This document shows, one piece after another, positions 1-5,355 of a stretch of DNA of 5,686 bases; position 1 is the stretch's first letter, and every line of letters begins with the position of its first letter. A program made the translations under genes and the position numbers. Source of the stretch: Candidatus Hydrogenedentota bacterium (GTDB lineage: Bacteria; Hydrogenedentota; Hydrogenedentia; Hydrogenedentales; CAITNO01); assembly GCA_029554925.1 (NCBI GenBank), contig JAKPUV010000641.1, positions 1 to 5,686 of the forward strand, written 5' to 3'. The notes below the pieces were generated by a model. The model saw only the letters and a program-made list of their open reading frames with translations, was not told where the DNA came from and ran no database searches.

Positions 1-735
1 GACGGCGACGGGAAGGCGGACGAGGTGCTGCCCGCAGTGGCGGGCACGGTCTGGTACGAGGCGAACCCCGTGAAAGGCGGCGAGCCCGCGGTGCTGCGGC
101 ATGTCATCTCGGAGAAGGTGATGGACTGGGGGAGCGGCTGCGGCGATGTGAACGGCGACGGGCGGCCGGACGTGCTGCGGCCCAACGCGTGGTTTGAGGC
201 GCCCGCCGACCCGCGCGCCGGGGAGTGGAAGGAGCACCCGCTGGCCCTCGGCGGGAAGGAGGAGGGACAGGCGGGGCACACGGCGCAGATTCTGGTTTAT
301 GACGTGAACCGGGACGGCCTGCCGGACCTCATCTCCAGCATCGCCCACGACTACGGCATCTTCTGGTGGGAGCAGCGGAAGGACGGGGACGCCGTGTCGT
401 GGAAGCGCCACCTCATTGACGACACGTGGTCGCAGGCGCACAGTTTCATGCTGGCGGACCTGGACCTCGACGGCGACCTGGACCTCGTGACCGGAAAGCG
501 GTTCATGGCGCACAACGGCGGCGACCCGGGCGAGTTTGAGCCCCTGGGCGTCTACTGGTACGAGCTGGTTCCGGGCCCCGCGCCGGAATGGAAGAAGCAC
601 ATCGTCTCCTTCAACGAGGGGATCGGCTCCGGGCTGAACCTGGTGACCGCGGACCTCGACGGCGACGGCGACAGCGACATCGTGGTGACGGGGAAATGGG
701 GCGGCCCCGTCTGGTTCGAGAACACGCTGAAATAG
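1..735 (+). CDS. FG-GAP/VCBS repeat beta-propeller protein (C-terminal part, 5' end outside window)
   Basis: The reading frame is open from the first base and stops at TAG 733-735, so 244 residues of a longer protein are visible. Five Asp-rich loops of the calcium-binding FG-GAP/VCBS type are seen: DGDGKADE (residues 1-8), DVNGDGRPD (49-57), DVNRDGLPD (101-109), DLDLDGDLD (153-161) and DLDGDGDSD (218-226). Between them are blade strands with aromatic-acidic motifs (WYE, WFE, WWE, WYE, WFEN). This spacing of about 50-65 residues fits blades of a beta-propeller. Such proteins are normally secreted or cell-surface and bind ligands or carbohydrates, but substrate and partners cannot be read here. 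A GTG at 25 could be taken as a start, but the preceding codons already encode a DxDG loop, so the true start lies upstream. It is the only plus-strand gene and converges on ftsY with a 7-bp gap. Family call is firm; function is unknown. Confidence 0.9.
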   Translation, partial: DGDGKADEVLPAVAGTVWYEANPVKGGEPAVLRHVISEKVMDWGSGCGDVNGDGRPDVLRPNAWFEAPADPRAGEWKEHPLALGGKEEGQAGHTAQILVYDVNRDGLPDLISSIAHDYGIFWWEQRKDGDAVSWKRHLIDDTWSQAHSFMLADLDLDGDLDLVTGKRFMAHNGGDPGEFEPLGVYWYELVPGPAPEWKKHIVSFNEGIGSGLNLVTADLDGDGDSDIVVTGKWGGPVWFENTLK

Positions 736-742
736 CCCGCGG

Positions 743-1684
743 TCAGACCTCGTCCCGGCCCTCGCCGAAGAGGGCCTCAATGAACTGGCGCGCGTCGAAG
801 GGCTGGAGGTCCTCGGCGGACTCGCCGACGCCGATCATCACGATGGGGATGCCGAGCTGTTTCTGGATGGCCACGGCCATGCCGCCGCGGGCGGTGCCGT
901 CGAGCTTGGTGAGGACCACGCCGGTCACCTCGAGGGCCTCGGTGAAGATTTTCGCCTGCTGGAGGCCGTTCTGGCCCGTGGTCGCGTCGAGGACCAGCAG
1001 CACCTCGTGCGGCGCGCCGGGCAGGCGCCTGCCCACCACCCGCTGGATCTTCTTGAGCTCCTCCATCAGGTTCACCTTGGTGTGGAGGCGGCCCGCCGTG
1101 TCAATCAGCACGTTGTCCACGCCGCGCGCCACGGCCGCGTCCACGGAGGCGTAGGCGACCGCCGCGGGGTCGGCGCCCTCCTTCTCGCGGACGATTTCGG
1201 CGCCCGTGCGCTCCGCCCAGACGGAGAGCTGCGCGCAGGCCGCCGCGCGGAAGGTGTCCGCCGCGCCCAGCAGGACGCTGTGCCCCCGCTCGCGCAGTTT
1301 CTGCGCCAGTTTGCCCGCCGTGGTCGTCTTGCCCGAGCCGTTCACCCCGGCGATGAGCGTCACGTGGGGCCCCTCCGCGGCCTCCCAGGTGACGGCGCGC
1401 CCGTCCCCCTCCATCAGCCGGACCATCTCGTCCTTCAGGAGGGCGTAGAGCTCGTCGGGCGTGGCGAGCCCGCGCTCGCGGACGAGGCGGCGCATGTCGG
1501 CCACGATCTGCAGCGTGGTCTCCACGCCCAGGTCGGCCTCGATCAGCGTCTCCTCCAGTTCCTGGTACACCCCCTCGTCCAGGCGGTCGCGCCCGGCGAA
1601 GATGCGCCGCACACCGCCGACCAGCGAGGTCCGGGTCTTGCCGAGCCGTTCCCGCAGTCTCGCAAAGAAGCCGCCAGAAGCCAT
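743..1684 (-). CDS. ftsY: Signal recognition particle receptor FtsY (SRP GTPase)
   Basis: FtsY is the membrane-associated GTPase that docks SRP (Ffh plus 4.5S RNA) with its ribosome cargo at the Sec translocon. The 313-residue protein has the NG core only. The N-terminal amphipathic targeting helix with FFARLRERLGKTR lies at residues 6-18, and the helical N domain covers about 20-92. The G domain follows with GVNGSGKTTT (113-122, P-loop), DTFRAAA (143-149), DTAGR (195-199), the SRP-GTPase segment LDATTGQN (232-239), TKLDGTARGG (259-268) and the closing GVGE..EDLQPFD (285-297). It lacks the long acidic A domain of E. coli FtsY, which is common in other phyla. The ATG at 1682-1684 is supported by GGAG at 1694-1697, 9 nt upstream. 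Its stop lies 7 bp from the convergent FG-GAP gene. It follows the zinc-ribbon gene by 96 bp. All GTPase motifs are intact. Confidence 0.98.
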   Translation of the reverse strand: MASGGFFARLRERLGKTRTSLVGGVRRIFAGRDRLDEGVYQELEETLIEADLGVETTLQIVADMRRLVRERGLATPDELYALLKDEMVRLMEGDGRAVTWEAAEGPHVTLIAGVNGSGKTTTAGKLAQKLRERGHSVLLGAADTFRAAACAQLSVWAERTGAEIVREKEGADPAAVAYASVDAAVARGVDNVLIDTAGRLHTKVNLMEELKKIQRVVGRRLPGAPHEVLLVLDATTGQNGLQQAKIFTEALEVTGVVLTKLDGTARGGMAVAIQKQLGIPIVMIGVGESAEDLQPFDARQFIEALFGEGRDEV

Positions 1685-1780
1685 GAGTCACGTCTCCGGA
1701 ATGGGTTGTTCTGCGGGGCGCGCCGGGCACGGCACCCCCGCATGCAGGGGGCGAGTGTAGCACACGCGGAGGGGTCCGGG
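1685..1780 (-). promoter_or_regulatory. ftsY leader with possible extended -10 and a GC hairpin
   Basis: This 96-bp gap between the zinc-ribbon gene stop and the ftsY start holds TGCTACACT read on the minus strand at 1762-1754. It fits an extended -10 (TGN followed by TACACT, 4 of 6 to consensus), but nothing like TTGACA lies at the right distance upstream. Downstream, 1735-1751 can fold as a 5-bp CCCCC/GGGGG hairpin with a 7-nt loop. It has no T tract, so it is not a standard intrinsic terminator. It would sit in the 5' leader of ftsY. A Shine-Dalgarno GGAG is at 1694-1697. Promoter activity is a guess from short motifs in a GC-rich gap; ftsY may equally be read through from the upstream gene. 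Confidence 0.3.
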
Positions 1781-2563
1781 TCAGTAGGCGGCCCGGAGCG
1801 AGTAGGCCACCGCCTGGTAGATGCGCTCGCTGAAATCGGCCCGGGCCTGGAGGGCGAAACCGCCGTCCGGGTTCGCCGCCAGCTCTCCGGCGCCCGCGTA
1901 GTAGCTGTCCCCGCGGCGGATGCCCACGTCCGTCCAGTTCGCGAGGAACTTGGACGTGTCGGCGCCCTTGCTGCCCGTGCCGCGGATCGTGGTCCCGTCA
2001 AGAAGACGGGCCGCGAAGTAGTACTTGTCGCCCTCCAACCGGACCACCGCGCCGCCGACGAAGTTCATGCTGGTGCCCAGGCGTTCAAAGAGGGCGAAGG
2101 TCCCCTCCGCCGAGGGGTTGAGCACCGGATCCAGCCGCACGGTCTCCGCCTGGCTGGCCGTGGGGAAACTGTTGTCCAGCGCGCTTTCCAGCTCCGAGTA
2201 GATTGCGGTGTCGGAGCCCTCCCAGAACACAAAGGGGCGCAGCGTGATGGTCGGGGCGCCGTCGCCCTCGGGCACCGAGGTGAGCCGCGCGGAGAAGCCG
2301 GAAATGTTGATGCCCAGCCAGAGCACAAACAGCAGCCCCAGTACGGTGAGGGCGCCCACGAGGAAGGTGCGGCGGTTCTTCGACGCCTCCTCGTTCGCCA
2401 TCATCGTGTCGGCGGCGAGACGCAGCAGACGCTGGTCGCGGAGGTTGTTGCCGCAGTACCGGCAGAGAAGCGTCCCCTCGGGATTCTCCTTGCCGCACTG
2501 ACTGCACACCGCGTCAGCGTCTATGGTCTCTTTATACTCTTGTGCGAATGGGTCCTGGGCCAT
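1781..2563 (-). CDS. Zinc-ribbon, single-pass membrane protein with TolB-N/FlgO-like outer domain (function unknown)
   Basis: The 260-residue protein begins with a soluble stretch carrying a four-cysteine zinc ribbon, CSQCG (Cys20, Cys23) and CRYCG (Cys34, Cys37). A linker with basic SKNRR (61-65) leads into one hydrophobic helix at about 66-87. Positive residues before the helix predict the ribbon in the cytoplasm and the rest outside. The outer part opens with ITLRPFVFW (106-114) and has an ERLGTSMNFVGGAVVR segment (160-175), then EGDKYYFAARLLDG (177-190). This order resembles the TolB N-terminal/FlgO/CsgG-type fold (strand with PF, helix, LG..y..gG.v, gd.y...a.l.dg), but that is by eye only. 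There is no catalytic motif. The ATG at 2561-2563 has only a weak GGGA 9 nt upstream; starting later (Met54) would lose the zinc ribbon, so this start is kept. It has its own putative promoter in an AT-rich gap and precedes ftsY. No gene name is justified. Confidence 0.85.
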   Translation of the reverse strand: MAQDPFAQEYKETIDADAVCSQCGKENPEGTLLCRYCGNNLRDQRLLRLAADTMMANEEASKNRRTFLVGALTVLGLLFVLWLGINISGFSARLTSVPEGDGAPTITLRPFVFWEGSDTAIYSELESALDNSFPTASQAETVRLDPVLNPSAEGTFALFERLGTSMNFVGGAVVRLEGDKYYFAARLLDGTTIRGTGSKGADTSKFLANWTDVGIRRGDSYYAGAGELAANPDGGFALQARADFSERIYQAVAYSLRAAY

Positions 2564-2582
2564 AACTCTGCATCCCGCATCT

Positions 2583-2600
2583 TACGCGTATTTTCGCATA
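2583..2600. repeat. Small imperfect inverted repeat in the leader
   Basis: TACGCG (2583-2588), a 6-nt TATTTT spacer and CGCATA (2595-2600) form an inverted repeat with 5 of 6 pairs; the first arm is also part of the perfect 8-bp palindrome TACGCGTA. It lies 20-37 bp upstream of the zinc-ribbon gene start, in the predicted leader. It could be a protein-binding site or a weak RNA hairpin; too short to be sure. Confidence 0.25.
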
Positions 2601-2619
2601 TTGTCTTCCGATTGTCCAG

Positions 2620-2668
2620 TTATTTTTCCTGCTTTTCCGAAAATCGCCTGCTTATTCTGCGCTTTTCC
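2620..2668 (-). repeat. Pair of imperfect direct repeats (GGAAAAGC...AATAA)
   Basis: Read on the minus strand, GGAAAAGCGCAGAATAA (2668-2652) and GGAAAAGCAGGAAAAATAA (2638-2620) share an identical GGAAAAGC core and an AATAA end. The cores are 30 bp apart, close to three helical turns, so both would face the same side of the DNA. The first copy lies between the -35 and -10 of the proposed promoter and runs into the -10; the second is just past the start point. That position is suited to a repressor operator, but low complexity (A-rich) could produce this by chance. Confidence 0.4.
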
Positions 2669-2682
2669 AGAGAAAATGTCAA
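2654..2682 (-). promoter_or_regulatory. Putative sigma70-type promoter for the zinc-ribbon gene
   Basis: On the minus strand, a perfect -35 TTGACA (2682-2677) is followed after 17 nt by CAGAAT (2659-2654), 4 of 6 matches to TATAAT. The -35 begins immediately after the TAG of the upstream membrane-protein gene (2685-2683). Transcription would start near 2647, giving a leader of about 84 nt before the ATG at 2563. The perfect hexamer, ideal spacing and AT-rich setting make this the best promoter in the window; it is not experimentally supported. Confidence 0.55.
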
Positions 2683-3771
2683 CTATCCGCGACGCAACAG
2701 CCGCACCCGGCCCGCGCGGCGCCGGTAAACCTGCGGCGGAGGCGCGTCGCCGGCCATCTCGGACGCGGGGGGCTCCGCCGACGGGGACGGCCCGGGAACC
2801 GCCACGGGAACGGCGGGAAACAGGTCGTCGGCGGTCCGGGGCAGGACGGTGATCCGGCTCCCCGGTTCATCCTCGTCGAGGTACGGCCTGCGTTTCTCGC
2901 GGCGGGCGTTGGGCACCAGCGAGTACCCGACGATGTCGCCGAGGTCCAGCAGGAAGGCCAGAATGAGGAAGAATATCTCCTTGAACCCGACGGTCTTCAC
3001 ATCCATCAGCTTGGCAAACACGGCGAAGAGGGGGCTCTCCGTCTTCACCAGTTCCGGCAGGGGGATGCCGGTGACCGCCGCGAGGTCCTTGATGATCACG
3101 CGCAGTTCGGCCTGGTTCTTATCAATGTCCTCCAGCGAGGTGGGCCGCGCGGCGCGGAGGAGCTCATCGGCCTTTTCCTTGGCCTGAAGCCCCTGCTCGA
3201 CCCCCTGCAGCTCCACCTCGGTCTGCTTGGACAGGATGGTCAGGTTGTATTCCTCCTGGCGGGCGTACTGCCCGTATCCGGCGGGGGCCTTGCGCAGCCC
3301 CTTCACCTCGGCGTCCAGTTCCCCCTCCTGCTTGGCCACCCCCTTGAGCAACTCGGTCCGCTTCTCCAGCAGGACTCCCTGGGCCTCGGCCATGTAGGCC
3401 TCATAGGGGGCGCGCATCCGGTCGTTGGAGTAGCGCAGGTAGAAATCCTTGTCCGCCGTGCGGTAGAGCACGTCCATGTTGAAGGTGATGGAGATGAAGG
3501 CGACCACGGTGAGGCCGAGGATGCCCGCGATGTTGAGGCGCTTGTGCCCGCCGATGATGGCGATCTTCAGCGCGAGCAGCATCAGGCCGATGGCGACCGA
3601 GAGCCCCAGCGCCACGACGGAGCACTGCCACACCGCGTCCCCGGCCAGGGGGATGGGGATCTTGGGCTCCGGCAGGATGGAGTCGTTCAGGCTGGCGTAG
3701 GTGGTCCAGATGGACACCAGGGAAAGCATCGTCATCGCGACGCTCAGCAGCAGGCGGGTGGACCATGTCAT
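2683..3771 (-). CDS. Four-helix membrane protein with large extracytoplasmic coiled coil and basic proline-rich tail (function unknown)
   Basis: The 362-residue protein has hydrophobic helices at about 6-26, 50-73, 79-98 and 263-286. Positive charges at the N terminus, in GGHKRLN (74-80) and after the last helix (RREKRR, about 290-295) predict both ends in the cytoplasm. Residues 99-262 would then lie outside the membrane. That stretch is rich in Glu, Lys, Leu and Gln, with a likely coiled coil at about 119-208. The last helix carries two acidic residues (Asp276, Asp279), unusual for a simple anchor. The tail from 287 is proline-rich and ends in a very basic segment, RRRAGRVRLLRRG. The layout resembles DUF4407-type membrane proteins, but I cannot confirm membership. 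AGGAG at 3781-3785, 9 nt before the ATG at 3769-3771, supports the start. A second ATG at 3764-3766 is in another frame. It lies between dciA and the zinc-ribbon gene, same strand. No gene name is justified. Confidence 0.85.
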   Translation of the reverse strand: MTWSTRLLLSVAMTMLSLVSIWTTYASLNDSILPEPKIPIPLAGDAVWQCSVVALGLSVAIGLMLLALKIAIIGGHKRLNIAGILGLTVVAFISITFNMDVLYRTADKDFYLRYSNDRMRAPYEAYMAEAQGVLLEKRTELLKGVAKQEGELDAEVKGLRKAPAGYGQYARQEEYNLTILSKQTEVELQGVEQGLQAKEKADELLRAARPTSLEDIDKNQAELRVIIKDLAAVTGIPLPELVKTESPLFAVFAKLMDVKTVGFKEIFFLILAFLLDLGDIVGYSLVPNARREKRRPYLDEDEPGSRITVLPRTADDLFPAVPVAVPGPSPSAEPPASEMAGDAPPPQVYRRRAGRVRLLRRG

Positions 3772-3819
3772 GGCGGGACGCTCCTGGATGGGGAAAAGGG
3801 CAAACAGTCCGTTACCACC

Positions 3820-3848
3820 ACTATAGGCGAAACGGGGAAAAAGTTCCA
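3820..3848 (-). promoter_or_regulatory. Putative promoter for the four-helix membrane protein gene
   Basis: Within the 124-bp gap after dciA (3772-3895), the minus strand has TATAGT (3825-3820), 5 of 6 to the -10 consensus, with TGGAAC (3848-3843), 3 of 6 to TTGACA, 17 nt upstream. Transcription would start near 3813, leaving a leader of about 40 nt that includes AGGAG at 3785-3781. This suggests the membrane-protein gene can be transcribed apart from recF-dciA. The -35 match is weak. Confidence 0.4.
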
Positions 3849-3895
3849 GCGCCTTTTTGGGGAGCCTTTGTTCCGGGCGGCGGGCGGAGGGGCGG

Positions 3896-4279
3896 CTATT
3901 CCGCCGGTTTCCCGCCTTTTTCGGGGGGCCGGGGCATCCGGGGCCCGCGTTTCTTGGGGGCCTTTTTCGCGGCCTCGTGGTCCTCGCGGAGGATCAGGAA
4001 AAGGTCGGAGACCAGCTCGCGGCCGGCGAGGCGGTTGATGCGGCGGATGATCTCCCATTTGGCGTAGGCGAAAGACTGCATCCAGGCGGCGTTCTCCACG
4101 CTCACGCGGAGCACGCCCTTCTTGACGGCGACGGGCTCGCCATGGCCGCAGAGCTCCTGTCCGGCGACATGGGGCCAATGCTCCCAGATGCGCGCCTGCT
4201 CCAGGGTCTTCCCCAGGGGGCTGCGCGTGATCATGTGGCCCAGGATGCTCTTCAGGGATTCGGGGTCATTCCTGTCCAA
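3896..4279 (-). CDS. dciA: DUF721 family protein, DciA-type replicative helicase loader
   Basis: DciA (DUF721) proteins help load the DnaB helicase in bacteria lacking DnaC/DnaI. The 127-residue product starts with SLKSILGHMITRSPLGKTL (8-26), then ARIWEHWPHVAGQEL (29-43), the typical helix and W..vVG..L segment of the family. LRVSVENAAWMQSFAYAKWEII (57-78, split as LRVSVENAAW and MQSFAYAKWEII) and INRLAGRELVSDL (81-93) complete the domain. A short, very basic tail (KKAPKKRGPR at 105-114, then Pro/Lys-rich) may bind DNA. No ATG lies in frame at a suitable place: the only nearby ATG (4269-4267) is in another frame and stops at once. TTG at 4279-4277, preceded by a strong GGAGGGAGG (4293-4285) 5 nt away, is the best start. 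It overlaps the end of recF by 14 nt, so translation is probably coupled. Met16 is an in-frame alternative but would cut the domain. Confidence 0.85.
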   Translation of the reverse strand: MDRNDPESLKSILGHMITRSPLGKTLEQARIWEHWPHVAGQELCGHGEPVAVKKGVLRVSVENAAWMQSFAYAKWEIIRRINRLAGRELVSDLFLILREDHEAAKKAPKKRGPRMPRPPEKGGKPAE

Positions 4280-5345
4280 GGCAGCCTCCCTCCATGCGGA
4301 ACACGGCGAAGTCCACGCCCATCCCCCGGAGGGGCTCCGCGGTCTGGGTGGTGGTGACGAGGGACTGCGTGCCCTCGGGAATGGCGGCGAAGAGGCTGCG
4401 GGCGCGGTCGGCGTCGAGTTCGGCCAGCACCTCGTCGAGCATGAGGGTGGGCAGGGTGCCGGCGCGCCGCCGCACCAGCTCCACCTCGGCCAGCTTGAGC
4501 GCGAGCACGGCGGAGCGCTGCTGGCCCTGGGACCCGTAGGTGCGCGCGGGCCGTCCGGCCACCAGCAGCTCCAGATCGTCCCGGTGGGGGCCGCGGCCCG
4601 TGAGGCGCTGGCGGACATCCGAGGCGCGCCCGCGCGCGAGGGTCTGGGCCAGCTCGTCGGGCGTGCGCACGTCGGGCAGGTAGGCCACCGCGAGGGGCTC
4701 GGCCTCGGCGATGCGCCGGTACATCTCGGCGGCCAGTTCGGACAGCTCCGCGATGTACGCCGCGCGCGCCTCCATGAGGGCGCGGCCGTGGGTGATGAGC
4801 TGGACGTCCCACACGTCCAGAAGCGCGCCTTCGGGCTCGCCGCGCCGCAGCAGTTCGTTGCGCTGGCGGAGGGCCTGGCGGTACTGCTGGAGGGCGAAAA
4901 GGTAGGGCGGGCTCAGCTGCGACAGCTCCATGTCGAGGAGCTTACGGCGGACAGAGGCCGCGCCCTTGACCAGCGCGAGGTCGTCGGGGCAGAAGAGGAC
5001 CACCTTGACCCGGCCGAGCAGGTCGCTCAGGCGGCCCTGGGGGATGCCGTTCACCTTGAACCGCTTCGCGCCGCGCCACCAGTTTGCCTCCACCACCACG
5101 GGCGCCGCCGCCGTTTCGGCGCCGGCCTCCAGGCGCACATGGAACTCCTCCTCGCCGTGGCGCGCCAGCTCGGTGTCGGTCTGGGTGCGGTGGCTGCGCG
5201 TGGTGGCCGCGTAGACGACGGCCTCCAGGAGCGAGGTCTTGCCCTGCGCGTTGCGTCCGCACACGACATTGACGCCGGGGACGGGGGCGAAGTCCACGGC
5301 GGCGAGGCTCCGGAAGTTCCGGCAGACGACGCGGGTCAGGCGCAT
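4266..5345 (-). CDS. recF: DNA replication and repair protein RecF
   Basis: RecF is an SMC-like ATPase that, with RecO and RecR, helps load RecA at single-strand gaps. The 359-residue product matches the family's usual length (about 360-370). It opens with MRLTRVVCRNFRSL, followed by the P-loop GRNAQGKT (30-37) leading into SLLEA. Next come RSHRT (50-54), LFCPDDLALVKG (117-128), RRKLLDMELSQLSP (133-146), GPHRDDL (252-258), the ABC signature YGSQGQQRS (270-278), Walker B LMLDEVLAELD (301-311) and a VTTT segment (330-333). The Walker B has Asp-Glu (304-305) where E. coli and B. subtilis RecF have Asp-Asp. The ATG at 5345-5343 is the only start giving the canonical N terminus. No Shine-Dalgarno precedes it; the upstream stop lies 10 nt away, so reinitiation is possible. 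It overlaps dciA by 14 nt. Neither dnaN nor gyrB is visible in this window. Confidence 0.97.
   Translation of the reverse strand: MRLTRVVCRNFRSLAAVDFAPVPGVNVVCGRNAQGKTSLLEAVVYAATTRSHRTQTDTELARHGEEEFHVRLEAGAETAAAPVVVEANWWRGAKRFKVNGIPQGRLSDLLGRVKVVLFCPDDLALVKGAASVRRKLLDMELSQLSPPYLFALQQYRQALRQRNELLRRGEPEGALLDVWDVQLITHGRALMEARAAYIAELSELAAEMYRRIAEAEPLAVAYLPDVRTPDELAQTLARGRASDVRQRLTGRGPHRDDLELLVAGRPARTYGSQGQQRSAVLALKLAEVELVRRRAGTLPTLMLDEVLAELDADRARSLFAAIPEGTQSLVTTTQTAEPLRGMGVDFAVFRMEGGCLGQE
4285..4293 (-). promoter_or_regulatory. Strong ribosome binding site deciding the TTG start of dciA
   Basis: GGAGGGAGG on the minus strand contains two overlapping GGAGG cores, 9 and 5 nt before the TTG at 4279-4277. 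It lies inside the recF coding region, where it encodes the Met-Glu-Gly-Gly part of the RecF C terminus. No comparable site precedes any in-frame ATG of dciA, so it selects the TTG start. Confidence 0.7.
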
Positions 5346-5355
5346 GGCGGCGCCG

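Larger units (their letters stand above)
2564..2682 (-). promoter_or_regulatory. AT-rich upstream region of the zinc-ribbon gene
   Basis: These 119 bp between the two membrane-protein genes count to about 42% G+C, far below the flanking genes. They contain the putative promoter (2654-2682), two related direct repeats (within 2620-2668), a palindromic TACGCGTA (2583-2590) and a leader of roughly 80 nt before the ATG at 2563. No RNA gene or riboswitch that I recognise is present, and no convincing short ORF. Confidence 0.55.

Noticed and set aside
433..700. Repeated GACCTCGACGGCGAC DNA in the FG-GAP gene as a nucleotide repeat element
   Set aside because: The similarity is explained by repeated calcium-loop codons in propeller blades.
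1007..2728. Open plus-strand frame of 573 codons across ftsY and the zinc-ribbon gene
   Set aside because: It runs antisense to two genes with clear domains, its product is rich in Arg, Ala, His and Gly as expected for a GC-rich shadow frame, and no domain is recognisable.
3838..3858. AAAAAG/CTTTTT inverted repeat after dciA as a terminator
   Set aside because: The stem is 6 bp, almost all A-T, with a 9-nt loop and is followed by CCCC, not a T tract; it also overlaps the proposed -35 element.
4252..4272. ATGA stop-start overlap at the end of recF as the dciA start
   Set aside because: The ATG at 4269-4267 opens a frame that ends after five codons and is not the DUF721 frame.
4279..4618. Upstream extension of the dciA frame to 4618
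   Set aside because: The extra part is a Pro/Ala/Ser/Arg-rich shadow of recF without domain content, and the strong ribosome binding site favours the TTG at 4279.
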